DNA of 39,030 nucleotides from Salinicola peritrichatus (GCF_003206715.1 NZ_PZJU01000081.1:9490-48519); one strand, 5' to 3'. Shown: positions 20,075 through 28,583, counted from the first letter of the stretch. Notes: generated from the sequence alone by a model not told the origin. A program made the numbers and translations.

Positions 20075-20155
20075 TCCGCCGCGGCGACAGCAGCGTGGGA
20101 GAGACGCTATCTCTCTGCCTATGTCATTCATGTGTCTATGCCATGACGTGGCGGT

Positions 20156-20926
20156 TCAGGATCTGTCCCCGAGTCGTTTGTCGATGGTGCCCAGGATGCC
20201 GCGCAGGATATTCATCTCCATGGTGTCGAGATGGGCACGCATGAACAGCCGGCGCAGGCGCGCCATCAACTGGCGCGGGTTGTCCGGGTCGTGGAACTCG
20301 AGGGTGGTCAGCGTGCTTTCCAGATGGGCGAAGAAGCGTTCCATGTCGGCGTGGGTCGCGGGGGGATTGTCCCAGGTCACGCCAAACGGCCGGGAATCGT
20401 CATTTTCCGCCGTGGAGGGGCTCTCTGCGGCCTCGAGGAAGGCCTGGCGACACTCATAGGCCAGTACCTGGACCGCGGCGGCGAGATTGAGCGAACTGAA
20501 CTCGGGGTTGGTCGGGATATGCACGTGGCGATGGCAGCGCTGCAGCTCGGCATTGGTCAGGCCGGTGTCCTCGCGTCCGAACACCAGCGCCACGCGGGAC
20601 TGTTCGGCCGCCAGCAGTTGCGGCAGGCTTTGAGCCAGCGGGCGCGGGGCGATCAGCGGCCAGGGCAGATGGCGCGAGCGGGCACTGGCGCCGACCACCA
20701 GCGTGCAGTCACCGACAGCGTCCTCCAGCGTTTCGAAGATAGCGGCACGATCGACGATGGTGTCGGCGCCGGAGGCGCGGGCGTAGGCCTCGCTGTCGTG
20801 CGGTTCGCAGCGCGGCGACACCAGCGCGAGGTCGTCCAGGCCCATGTTGCGCATGGCGCGGGCGGCACCGCCGATGTTGCCGGGATGGCTGGTGCCGATG
20901 AATACGATACGGATACGGTCGAGCAT
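20156..20926 (-). CDS. trmJ: tRNA (cytidine/uridine-2'-O-)-methyltransferase TrmJ
   Basis: SPOUT-class methyltransferase that modifies position 32 of several tRNAs. 256 aa (E. coli 246). Seen: RIRIVFIGTSHPGNIGGAARAM at the N-terminus, VVGASARSRHLPWP, the SAM-binding knot ALVFGREDTGLTNAEL and PEFSSLNLAAAVQVLAYE, then a C-terminal helical region with LRRLFMRA and ELNILRGI-like ending. The start at 20926 fits the family; the frame extends to 20986 without similarity. Its conserved neighbours are iscR (downstream) and suhB (divergent). Confidence 0.95.
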   Translation of the reverse strand: MLDRIRIVFIGTSHPGNIGGAARAMRNMGLDDLALVSPRCEPHDSEAYARASGADTIVDRAAIFETLEDAVGDCTLVVGASARSRHLPWPLIAPRPLAQSLPQLLAAEQSRVALVFGREDTGLTNAELQRCHRHVHIPTNPEFSSLNLAAAVQVLAYECRQAFLEAAESPSTAENDDSRPFGVTWDNPPATHADMERFFAHLESTLTTLEFHDPDNPRQLMARLRRLFMRAHLDTMEMNILRGILGTIDKRLGDRS

Positions 20927-20976
20927 GAGCGTCTGCTGGTCTGCTGAAAGCGTCTGGCGAAAGCGGGAAAACGCGT

Positions 20977-21014
20977 AGTCTAGCATGGCTGGCCAGACAG
21001 GCTTCTGCTAGACT
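20977..21014. promoter_or_regulatory. mirror-image divergent promoters of trmJ and suhB
   Basis: AGTCTAGCA (20977-20985) and TGCTAGACT (21006-21014) are exact reverse complements. Read outward, each is an extended -10 element (TG-N-TAGACT), one pointing to trmJ (minus) and one to suhB (plus). Start points would fall near 20971 and 21020. The -35 regions are poor, as often seen with extended -10 promoters. The two promoters share a 20-bp centre, so they probably compete for polymerase. Confidence 0.55.
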
Positions 21015-21059
21015 GCGCGGCGTTCTTTAACAGCTTTCGACTTCCCTAGGGCCCGATCC

Positions 21060-21854
21060 ATGCACCCGATGGTTCAATTCGCGCTGCGCGCCGCTCGCAG
21101 CGCCGCAGAGCAGTTCGTTCGTATCCGTGACCGTCTCGAGGTCAGTCACGACGAGCAGGCCACCGCCAGCCTGCTCCAGGACACCGCGCGCAACGCGGAA
21201 ACGCTGATCGTGCATCAGCTCTCGCGCGGTTATCCGCAACACGGCGTCTCCGGTCGTTTCACGCCTTACCGCGAAGGCAAGGGCGACGAACACGATACCG
21301 TATGGCACATCGAGCCCTTCCACGGCGAGTCCAACCTCGGCGTGGGGAGTCGTCAGTTCGCCCTCTCGATGGTCTGTCTGGTCAAGGGGCGTCCCGAACA
21401 TGCGGTGATCGTCTCGCCGTTCAGCGACGACGAATTCCTCGTCAGCCGTGGCCGTGGCGCCCAGGGCAACGGCAAGCGCATGCGCGTCTCCAAGGCGACC
21501 GGTGTCAACGGCGCGCGTATCGCGCTCGCCTGGCCCGGCGAGGAGTACCGTGCACGCTGGCTGCCGCAATACCTCCGCGTGGTCGAGCGCCTCGGCCCGC
21601 AGATCGATACCCTGGTCGGCAGCGGCTGTACGCTGCTGGATCTGGTCGAGTTCGCCGCCGGACGTACCGATGCCGCCTTCGTGCTCGGCCTCGAGGAGCA
21701 GGATCGCCTGGTCGGCTCGCTGCTGCTCAAGGAGGCCGGCGCGCTCTCCGGTGCCATCGACGGTTCGCCCAGCATCGAAGCGGGCGGCACGCTGATGGCC
21801 GCCGGTCCGCGTCTGTACAAGGTGCTGGCGCAGCAGCTCAAGGCCGGCGTCTGA
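21060..21854 (+). CDS. suhB: SuhB-family protein with degenerate catalytic site
   Basis: Inositol-monophosphatase-fold protein of 264 aa. E. coli SuhB joins NusA/NusB/S10 in rRNA antitermination and ribosome maturation, and this does not need its phosphatase activity. Seen: MHPMVQFALRAAR start and divergence from trmJ as in orthologues. The active site is altered: where E. coli has Asp44, Glu67, Asp84 and Asp87, this protein has Ala43, Arg66, Glu85 (WHIEP) and His88 (FHGESN). Only the distal Asp (in EEQDRLVGS, normally PWDFAAG) is kept. The metal-dependent phosphatase is therefore probably dead while the fold is kept. Ribosome site is weak. Gene identity is secure; loss of activity is inferred. 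Confidence 0.9.
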   Translation: MHPMVQFALRAARSAAEQFVRIRDRLEVSHDEQATASLLQDTARNAETLIVHQLSRGYPQHGVSGRFTPYREGKGDEHDTVWHIEPFHGESNLGVGSRQFALSMVCLVKGRPEHAVIVSPFSDDEFLVSRGRGAQGNGKRMRVSKATGVNGARIALAWPGEEYRARWLPQYLRVVERLGPQIDTLVGSGCTLLDLVEFAAGRTDAAFVLGLEEQDRLVGSLLLKEAGALSGAIDGSPSIEAGGTLMAAGPRLYKVLAQQLKAGV

Positions 21855-21980
21855 GAGCCTGCTCACAATCTGCTGCGCGTCGGCCAAACGTTGTTGAGCC
21901 GGAGCGCAGCGGAGACAACAGCCGAAGGCTGGCCCGTAGGGTGAGCAACGCGAATAAAACGACTGAGGAATACTCATTTA
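21855..21980. repeat. structured non-coding element after suhB
   Basis: The 279 bp between suhB and the dehydrogenase contain no gene. The first part folds extensively: outer arms TGCTCAC (21861-21867) and GTGAGCA (21942-21948), inner GTTGT/ACAAC, and AGCC-GAA-GGCT. It continues into TGAG/CTCA just after 21960. Its composition differs from the coding DNA around it. It looks like a dispersed palindromic repeat or a remnant of one; the number of copies in the genome cannot be judged here. The rest of the gap ends in a strong terminator. Confidence 0.45.
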
Positions 21981-22080
21981 CCCCGATGTAAACTCCGTGT
22001 CCTAAGCCGTTTTCGCCTAGTTTGACTCTAGCTCGCGAGATCGTGAGCGGGCTCTGAACGACGTCTCCGCGCTGAACTTC

Positions 22081-22116
22081 AAACGCCCTGTCGGCTCGCT
22101 GCCGGCAGGGCGTTTT
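22081..22116. terminator. bidirectional rho-independent terminator
   Basis: AAACGCCCTG-TCGGC pairs with GCCGG-CAGGGCGTTT around a 5-nt loop, a stem of about 15 bp with one G-T pair. TTTT follows on the plus strand and TTT on the minus strand. It lies between convergent suhB and the aldehyde dehydrogenase and would end both the suhB transcript and the seven-gene catabolic operon. Confidence 0.8.
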
Positions 22117-22133
22117 GCGTTGGTCGACGATGC

Positions 22134-23579
22134 TCAGGCCGGTCCAATCAAGTGCTTCATTTCCAGGTAAGCGGAGAGTCCCCAGGGGCCGAGTTCGCGT
22201 CCGATGCTGCTGCGCCCGAAACCGCCCCAACTGGCCTCCGGCATCACCACCTGTTCGCTGTTGAACCACACGCTGCCGGCCCGTAGCGCCCGGCCGACAC
22301 GGCGGGCGCGTTCGGTGTCGCCCGAGATCACGGTGGCAGCGAGCCCGAAGTCGGAGTCGTTGGCCAGTTCGATGGCTTCCTCCTCGCTGACCACGCTGCG
22401 TGCGCAGAGGACAGGCCCGAAGATCTCCTCGCGCCACAGCCGGCTATCGTGGGGCACGTCGCGGTAGAGCGTGGGGGCGACGAACTCGCCCTGCGCGGGC
22501 AACTTGCGATGCCGGGCATCGCGAACGGCGGTCAAGCCTTCCTCGGTGGCGATGGCGAGATAACGTTCCACGTTTTCGCGCTGGCGGACGCTGGTCATCG
22601 GCCCCATGTCGGTGTCATCGGCTAGGGGGTCGCCCAGGCGCAAGGCGTCGATCCGTTGACCGAGAGCCGCATAGAGAGGCTCGGCCAACGAATGATGGAC
22701 GATCAGTCGCGAGGTCGCCGAGCAAATCTGCCCGCTATTGAAGTAGATGCCCGCCATCACCCAGTCGGCGGCCTGGTCGATCTCGGCGTCGTCCAGCACC
22801 AGGATCGGCGACTTTCCGCCGAGCTCCAGCGAAACGCCACGACTCCCCTCGGCAGCGGCCTGCATGACACGCTCGCCCACGGCGTTGCTGCCGGTGAACG
22901 ATAGCTTGTTGATACCAGCATGGGCGCACAGCGGGGCGCCAATGCCTTCGCCATCACCGAGCACCAGATTGAACACCCCCGGTGGCAATCCGATCTCCAG
23001 CGCGATCTCGGTCAGCGCCAGCTCCGGCAGTGGCACCACTTCCGAAGGCTTGAACACCACGGTACAACCGGCGGCCAACGCCGGAGCAATCTTCCAGGCG
23101 CTGGTCACCAGCGGGAAATTCCAGGGCGTGATCAGCCCGACCACGCCTGCCGGGTCTTCGTAGATACGCGCCGCGACACCGTCCACGTCGTGTTCCACCA
23201 GGCGCCCTTGGCGGGCTTCGAGCGCTCGCGCTTGTCCGGCATAGTAACGGTAGCAGGCGATGGCGTCGTCCAGGTCGATGGCGGCTTCGGCCAGTGTCTT
23301 GCCGTTGTTGATGGATGACAGATGCATCAGCGTCTCGCGTCGCTCGGACAGTGCGCTGGCGAAGGCCTCGAGATAGCTGGCGCGCGCCTCGCCGCCGAGG
23401 GCCTGCCAGGCGGGCAGTGCACGACGGGCGGCCGTGACGGCGGCCTCGACATCGGCGGGGGCGCCGGCGGTAACCTCCGCGATCTGCCATTGGCGGTAAG
23501 GGTCCAGGACCGGCAGGCAGCGTGATCCATGGCTCGCGACCCACCGGTTGTCGATAAACTGCTGGATCAAACGTTGCAA
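22134..23579 (-). CDS. aldehyde dehydrogenase (aminoaldehyde/betaine-aldehyde type)
   Basis: NAD(P)-dependent dehydrogenase of 481 aa that oxidises an aldehyde to the acid; last gene of the sigma54 operon. Seen: TPWNFPL (Asn154), Glu252 in LELGGKSP and the nucleophile Cys286 in SGQICSATSRLIV. The CSATSRL context is typical of betaine-aldehyde and gamma-aminobutyraldehyde/guanidinobutyraldehyde dehydrogenases (BetB, KauB, PatD families). The start is TTG at 23577-23579 with GAGGAG 5 nt upstream; no ATG nearby suits. It follows the NCS1 permease by 34 bp and is followed by a strong terminator. Likely substrate, by context, is an amino- or guanidino-aldehyde; this is inference. Confidence 0.9.
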   Translation of the reverse strand: MQRLIQQFIDNRWVASHGSRCLPVLDPYRQWQIAEVTAGAPADVEAAVTAARRALPAWQALGGEARASYLEAFASALSERRETLMHLSSINNGKTLAEAAIDLDDAIACYRYYAGQARALEARQGRLVEHDVDGVAARIYEDPAGVVGLITPWNFPLVTSAWKIAPALAAGCTVVFKPSEVVPLPELALTEIALEIGLPPGVFNLVLGDGEGIGAPLCAHAGINKLSFTGSNAVGERVMQAAAEGSRGVSLELGGKSPILVLDDAEIDQAADWVMAGIYFNSGQICSATSRLIVHHSLAEPLYAALGQRIDALRLGDPLADDTDMGPMTSVRQRENVERYLAIATEEGLTAVRDARHRKLPAQGEFVAPTLYRDVPHDSRLWREEIFGPVLCARSVVSEEEAIELANDSDFGLAATVISGDTERARRVGRALRAGSVWFNSEQVVMPEASWGGFGRSSIGRELGPWGLSAYLEMKHLIGPA

Positions 23580-23613
23580 GGGAACTCCTCAAGCGGTCGG
23601 TGACAGAAACGGA

Positions 23614-24951
23614 TCATGCCCGGTTCCCGGTAGCGGTGCGACGGGTTGCATGGCTGGCCCGTGCCACCACCCAGTAGAGTGCGCCGGTGAGTACGAACAC
23701 AGGCAGCGAAGCGCCGATCGACAGCGGCGCGACCCAGTTCCAGTAGTAGGCCAGCACGGCGCCGATAGCATAGGCCGCTACCGCCTGCCAATTGATCCCG
23801 GGGAGTGCTGACTGCTCGCCGAGTAGCGACTCGGAAGTGTAGCGAGCATGGCGGTCGCCGAGCAGGTAGTAGTCGACGATCATCAGCGCGAAGGCCGGGA
23901 TGAAGACGCTACCGATGATCAGCAGGAAGGTCTGGAAACTATCGAGAATGCCGGGAATCAGCGATCCGAATACGGTGATCACGCCGATCACCAGTGCCGG
24001 TTTCCAGAAGGTTGAACGGCGTCGTGCGCTCATGTAGGAGAGCGTGGCGCTATAGACGCACATGACATTGGTGGTAAGCACCGAGAAGAAGATCACCAGG
24101 GCGGCGGGCAGGCCGAAGCCGAACTGGCTGAGCAACTGGGTTGGGTCGTAGGTGGCAGTCATGCCGTGGGCAACCGATAGCCCGGCCACCGCGGCACCCA
24201 GCCCCATGGCAATCATGGTGGCGGCAACATAACCACTCCAAGTACCGATCATGGCCACTCGATTGCTCTTGCAATGGCGGTTGTAGTCGGCGGCCAGCGG
24301 GATCCAGGAGAAGGCGGTGGCGATGACGATATCGAAGGCGCCACCCGGGGTCATGTCGCCTTGTGGCGCTACCTCGAGCAGGCTGGGGAGGTCGTAGTAG
24401 CGCCCAAGGGCATAGAGCACTACCACCGCCAGAGCCAGCATCAGAATCGCCGCCCACTTCTCGGCGCGTTCGATGCCTAGATGGCCGCGCAACGCGATCG
24501 CCACCACGAGGGTTTCGCAGATCACCGTGAACAACGCCACATTGGAGTAGCTGGTGAGATAGTTCACTGCGTAGTCGAGACTCATGCCGGCCAGACGTGC
24601 CTGGATCCAGCTCCAGGCGATCAGCGCCAGTAGATTGACCCAGGCCGGAACACCGGCGCCCATGCGACCGAAGGCGGCGCGCGCCAGCACCATGGTGGTC
24701 ATGCCGGTGCGGGAGCCCATCACGCCGATCAGTACCAGTGGCACGATGCCGATGGCTGAGCCTAGAAATACCAGCCACATCGCCGTGACGAAGGAGAGTG
24801 CCGGTACCAGCAGCATGCCGGTCAGCACGGTGGTGACGACGACGTTGGCGCCCAGCCACAGGGCGAAGGTACCGGACAGGCCCAGGCTGCGCTCGACATT
24901 ATCGTCGAGAGCATCCTGGCCGAAAGCCGTTGAGGTATCGAGGTGAGCCAT
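23614..24951 (-). CDS. NCS1-family permease (cytosine/purine permease-like)
   Basis: Inner-membrane secondary transporter of 445 aa, the CodB branch of nucleobase-cation-symport-1. Seen: about 12 hydrophobic segments, an N-terminal DDNVERSLGLSGTFALWLGANV typical of CodB-like proteins, GSRTGMTTMVLARAAFGRMGAGVPAWVN, and WIPLAADYNRH in the middle, followed by YSATLSYMSA. Known NCS1 substrates are cytosine, purines, hydantoins, allantoin and related small N-rich heterocycles, so a guanidino or ureido compound is plausible but not shown. ATG at 24951 has GAGGA 8 nt upstream. It lies between the ureohydrolase and the aldehyde dehydrogenase in the same operon. Confidence 0.87.
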   Translation of the reverse strand: MAHLDTSTAFGQDALDDNVERSLGLSGTFALWLGANVVVTTVLTGMLLVPALSFVTAMWLVFLGSAIGIVPLVLIGVMGSRTGMTTMVLARAAFGRMGAGVPAWVNLLALIAWSWIQARLAGMSLDYAVNYLTSYSNVALFTVICETLVVAIALRGHLGIERAEKWAAILMLALAVVVLYALGRYYDLPSLLEVAPQGDMTPGGAFDIVIATAFSWIPLAADYNRHCKSNRVAMIGTWSGYVAATMIAMGLGAAVAGLSVAHGMTATYDPTQLLSQFGFGLPAALVIFFSVLTTNVMCVYSATLSYMSARRRSTFWKPALVIGVITVFGSLIPGILDSFQTFLLIIGSVFIPAFALMIVDYYLLGDRHARYTSESLLGEQSALPGINWQAVAAYAIGAVLAYYWNWVAPLSIGASLPVFVLTGALYWVVARASHATRRTATGNRA

Positions 24952-25033
24952 GGTTGTTCCTCTTGTTCGATGGCGACGATTGTCGATAGCGGGGGTTCGG
25001 TTGGCGGTGCGCATATCGACGCACCGCCGTCGC

Positions 25034-26005
25034 TCAGGCGTGGCGCTTCACCCCTGGTAGTATGCAAAGCATCTCGAACAGCAGGTTGGCGGCGACCACC
25101 GCGGTCTGGCCGTGGGCGTCATAGGGCGGCGAGACTTCGACCAGGTCGCAGCCGACGATGTCGAGCCCGTGGGCGCCGCGAATGATCTCCAGCGCCTGGG
25201 GAATGGTCAGCCCGCCGATCTCCACCGTGCCGGTGCCCGGGGCATAGGCCGGGTCGAGGCTGTCGATGTCGTAGCTCAGATAGACCGGGCCACCGCCGAC
25301 CTTTTCTCGAATCTCGGCCATCAAGGGCGTCAGGCTCTTGTGCCAGCACTCCTCGGCGGGCACCACGCGAAAGCCCTGTGCGCGACCCCAGTCGAACTCC
25401 TCGGCGGAGTAGCCGGTGCCGCGCAGGCCGATCTGGGCCACGCGGTTGCCGTCGAGCAGGCCTTCTTCCACCGCGCGACGGAACGGCGTTCCATGCGCGA
25501 TGGCTTCTCCGAACATGTGCTCGTTGATGTCGGCGTGGGCATCGACATGGATCAGCCCCACCGGCCCATGCTTCTTGGCCATGGCGCGCAGGATCGGCAG
25601 CGCGATGGTGTGATCGCCGCCCAGGGTCAGCGGGATCACATCATGGGTCAGCAGTTCGTCGTAATAGCGCTCGATGATGTCGACACTCTTCTTGAGATCG
25701 AAGGTGTTGATCGGCACGTCGCCGATGTCGGCTATCTGCAGGCTTTCGAAGGGCGCGGCGCGGGTGGCCATGTTGTAGGGTCGCAGCATGCGCGACTCGT
25801 CGCGGATCTGGCGCGGCCCGAAGCGGGTACCGGGGCGGTTGGAGGTGCCGATATCCATCGGGATGCCGACGAAGCAGGCGTCCAGCCCGGCGGCGCTCTG
25901 CTGCGTGGGCAGGCGCATCATGGTGGCGGGGCCGCCGAAACGTGGCATCTCATTGCCGCCGAGGGGCTGGTTGAGCGGCGGGTTGAGAGCGTGTGGCGTA
26001 TCCAT
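25034..26005 (-). CDS. ureohydrolase, guanidinobutyrase/agmatinase family
   Basis: Binuclear-manganese hydrolase of 323 aa that should split a guanidino group to an amine plus urea. Seen: metal ligands His132 (GGDHTI), Asp155/His157/Asp159 (DAHAD) and Asp246/Asp248 (DIDSLDP). The N-terminus QPLGGNEMPRFGGPATMMRLP, RPYNMATRAAPFESLQ and ECWHKSLTPLMAE strongly resemble Pseudomonas guanidinobutyrase GbuA (4-guanidinobutyrate to GABA + urea) more than E. coli SpeB. ATG at 26005 has GGAG 8 nt upstream, and a small hairpin (CGGCATC/GATGCCG, 26034-26050) precedes it. Guanidinobutyrase is the best guess; guanidinopropionase, agmatinase or guanidine hydrolase remain possible. Confidence 0.9.
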   Translation of the reverse strand: MDTPHALNPPLNQPLGGNEMPRFGGPATMMRLPTQQSAAGLDACFVGIPMDIGTSNRPGTRFGPRQIRDESRMLRPYNMATRAAPFESLQIADIGDVPINTFDLKKSVDIIERYYDELLTHDVIPLTLGGDHTIALPILRAMAKKHGPVGLIHVDAHADINEHMFGEAIAHGTPFRRAVEEGLLDGNRVAQIGLRGTGYSAEEFDWGRAQGFRVVPAEECWHKSLTPLMAEIREKVGGGPVYLSYDIDSLDPAYAPGTGTVEIGGLTIPQALEIIRGAHGLDIVGCDLVEVSPPYDAHGQTAVVAANLLFEMLCILPGVKRHA

Positions 26006-26078
26006 ATCAGATGCTCCTTCTTTTGCTGGGTAGCGGCATCCGGGATGCCGTTTCTTGCGATGTCGGCCATGTAAGCGC

Positions 26079-27602
26079 TCAGCCCTGGGGCGGCTCCGGC
26101 GACAGGCCGATAAAGCGTTTCAGGCGTTCGTCGCCACCGGCGCGAATGGTTGCCGGCGAGGCGTCGGCCTGGATATGGCCGTGTTCCATGAACACCACCC
26201 GGTCGGCGATCGACATCGCGAACTCCATCTCGTGGGTCACGATCAGCATCGTCATGCCCTCGTCAGCGAGATCCCGGATCACCTTGAGCACGTCGCCGAC
26301 CAGTTCTGGATCGAGCGCCGAGGTCGGCTCGTCGAACAGCATGATCTCGGGGCGCATCGCCAATGCCCGGGCGATCGCCACACGCTGCTGCTGGCCGCCG
26401 GAGAGCTGGTGCGGATATTTGTTGGCATGGGCCAGCAGGCCGACCTTGTCGAGCAGTGCCAGCGCTGCCGGGCGCTCTGCCGCGCCGTCGCCGAGAGCGT
26501 GGTAACGCGGCCCCATCAGCACGTTGTCGACGATGGTGCGATGAGGGAACAGATTGAAGCTCTGGAACACCATGCCGATGCGGTGGATGCCGGCGTGGAA
26601 GGCGGCGGACTGGCGCTCGCCGGCGCGCAGGAAGCTCTCGCCGAACAGCACGATCTCGCCCTGGTTCAGCGTCTCCAGGCCGTTGACAGTACGGATCAGC
26701 GAGGTCTTGCCACTGCCGGAGGGGCCGATGATGACGATGACCTCGCCACTGGCCACCTTGAGATCGATTCCCTTCAAAACCTCATGGTCGCCGTAGCGCT
26801 TGTGGATATCACGCAGTTGCAGTGCCGGCGGCTGGCCGGGAACCTGGACTGCGCGGGCCGGGGTCGGAGGTGGCGGCAACCGGCGGCGGATATCGGCGAC
26901 CTCGTCGTCAGTCAGTGTCGCCGCGCGACGGCGTTGCAGATCGAGCCGGCGTTCCAGCCACTGCAGCAGCCAGCCGAACAGGGTGACGATCATCACGTAG
27001 TAGATCGCCACCGCGGCGAGGGTCTCCAGCACCAGGAAGTTGGAGGCGTAGAGACGCTGCCCAACCAGCAGGATCTCGGTCAGCGAGATCACCGACACCA
27101 GCGAGGTCAGCTTGACGATGGTGATGTACTCATTGGTCAGCGTCGGCAGGGCGATGCGGAATGCCTGTGGCAGCACCACCAGGCGCTGGGTACCGATCAG
27201 GCGAATACCGAGCGCCCGGGCGGCTTCGCGCTGGCCTTGGGGCACCGACAGCAGCCCGCCACGATGGATCTCCGCCATGTAGGCAGCTTCGGTCAGGATC
27301 AGCGAGATCAGGCCGGCATAGAAGGATTGCGACAACAGCCAGCGCAGCGATGGCACCAGCTGCGGTAGGTTGTAGAAGAAGATCAGCAGCACCAGCAACG
27401 GCACGCTGCGGAAGAACCAGACATAGATCGATACCGGCCAGCGCAGCCAGGCGTGGGAGGACTGCTTGGCCAGGGCCAGCAGAAAACCGATGGCCATGCC
27501 GATGAGCCAGGAGAGCAGGCTCAACTGGATGACCGTCAGGCAGGCGCGCCAGAACGCGCCCACCGAGAACAGCGAGAAGAAATAGGGCCAGTCGAATGGC
27601 AT
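26079..27602 (-). CDS. fused amino-acid ABC transporter permease-ATPase
   Basis: Single 507-aa polypeptide joining the membrane and ATPase parts of a polar-amino-acid (HAAT-type) importer. Seen: residues 1-222 are a HisM/GlnP-type permease with about five TM helices and the EAA loop (EAARALGIRLIGTQRLVVLPQ, from 126). A Pro-rich charged linker (225-258) follows. Residues 260-507 are the ATPase with Walker A GPSGSGKT (293-300), LSGGQQQR (400-407), Walker B IMLFDE (420-425) and the H-loop in IVTHE. The start at 27602 has GAGG 7 nt upstream. Only one permease is encoded, so the complex is probably a homodimer working with the adjacent binding protein. Likely cargo: a cationic or guanidino amino acid. 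Confidence 0.9.
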   Translation of the reverse strand: MPFDWPYFFSLFSVGAFWRACLTVIQLSLLSWLIGMAIGFLLALAKQSSHAWLRWPVSIYVWFFRSVPLLVLLIFFYNLPQLVPSLRWLLSQSFYAGLISLILTEAAYMAEIHRGGLLSVPQGQREAARALGIRLIGTQRLVVLPQAFRIALPTLTNEYITIVKLTSLVSVISLTEILLVGQRLYASNFLVLETLAAVAIYYVMIVTLFGWLLQWLERRLDLQRRRAATLTDDEVADIRRRLPPPPTPARAVQVPGQPPALQLRDIHKRYGDHEVLKGIDLKVASGEVIVIIGPSGSGKTSLIRTVNGLETLNQGEIVLFGESFLRAGERQSAAFHAGIHRIGMVFQSFNLFPHRTIVDNVLMGPRYHALGDGAAERPAALALLDKVGLLAHANKYPHQLSGGQQQRVAIARALAMRPEIMLFDEPTSALDPELVGDVLKVIRDLADEGMTMLIVTHEMEFAMSIADRVVFMEHGHIQADASPATIRAGGDERLKRFIGLSPEPPQG

Positions 27603-27636
27603 CAGCGACCTCGGGCAGCGTCGGAATGTCCGGGAG

Positions 27637-27670
27637 CCGGCTACCGCCTGCTGCATTCAGGCGGTGCCGG
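27637..27670 (-). other. stem-loop between binding protein and ABC permease genes
   Basis: CCGGC-ACCGCCTG type arms pair over 13 bp with one bulged T (27637-27650 with 27658-27670) in the 121-bp spacer. No T-run follows on the minus strand. Such stems after periplasmic binding-protein genes commonly protect the upstream mRNA or cause partial termination, giving more binding protein than permease. Confidence 0.5.
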
Positions 27671-27723
27671 AAGCGCCGGCGTTGGGCGCATGAACAGCGT
27701 CAGGGTTGGGCGAACACGCCGGA

Positions 27724-28536
27724 TCAGGCGGCCTCGAGGCTGTACTCGTCCAGCAGCGCTTGATACTCGTCGGTCTGCTTGAATTCGTTCACCGCCGCCT
27801 CGAGCGCCTGGAACAGCGCCTCGTTACCCTTCTTGACGTAGATGCCCAGGGTTTCCGGATAGAGCGCGTGCTCGGAGCTGATGACGATGCGTCCACGCGA
27901 CTTGTCGGCGATCGACTGCGAGGCGCTGACGATCTCCATGTGCGCCTGGATGTTGCCGGAGAGCAGCGCCTGCGAGGTTTCGGACGTGGTCGGGAATTCG
28001 CGCAGGGTGATCGCGCCCTTGCCATTGGCCTCGCAGTAGCTGGTGGAGAGGTCGTTGAGCTTGGCCACCCAGGAAGTGCCCTGCTGCAGGCCGACGGTCA
28101 GGCCGCAGAGATCCTCTGGCTCCTTGGGCATCACTTTGCTGTCGGCGGTGACCATGATCGCGGCTCCGGTCTGGGCATAGGGGATGGCGTCGGCCTGCTT
28201 GAGGCGGTCGGGCAGAATGTACATGCCGGAGATGATGGTATCGAAACGGCCGCTGTTGAGCCCCAGGATGAGATTGGGGAAGCGAGTATCGAAGTAGTCG
28301 ACCTCGAGTCCCATGCGCTCGGCCAGCGCGCTGGCGACATCCGGGTCGAAGCCGACGACCTTGTCGCCGTCATAGGATTCGAAGGGCGGATAGGCGATCT
28401 CCATGCCCACCGTCAGCACGCCTTCGTTGAGCGTTGGCGGCGTCTCGACCGCCTGGCTAGGCTGGACGGCCATCAGACCGAACAGACCGGTGGCGGTCAG
28501 GGTGGAAGCAGCGATCTTGCGGACGTTGAAGGTCAT
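27724..28536 (-). CDS. periplasmic amino-acid-binding protein (SBP family 3)
   Basis: Soluble solute receptor of 270 aa for the neighbouring ABC importer. Seen: Sec signal peptide with cleavage near PSQA-VETPP (residue 34 area), then the family 3 core: LTVGMEIAYPPFESYDGDKVVGFDPDVA, DTIISGMYILPDR, GLTVGLQQGTSW and a C-terminal YQALLDEYSL. A disulfide is likely between Cys residues in EDLCGL and STSYCEANG. The start at 28536 has AGGA 9 nt upstream; the open frame upstream to 28713 lacks a leader. Family 3 proteins bind polar or charged amino acids and opines; ligand not determinable here. Confidence 0.9.
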   Translation of the reverse strand: MTFNVRKIAASTLTATGLFGLMAVQPSQAVETPPTLNEGVLTVGMEIAYPPFESYDGDKVVGFDPDVASALAERMGLEVDYFDTRFPNLILGLNSGRFDTIISGMYILPDRLKQADAIPYAQTGAAIMVTADSKVMPKEPEDLCGLTVGLQQGTSWVAKLNDLSTSYCEANGKGAITLREFPTTSETSQALLSGNIQAHMEIVSASQSIADKSRGRIVISSEHALYPETLGIYVKKGNEALFQALEAAVNEFKQTDEYQALLDEYSLEAA

Positions 28537-28583
28537 GTCGGTCGTTCCTGTTGGGTTTGTTCTGGGTTGTCGTGGGCAACGTT

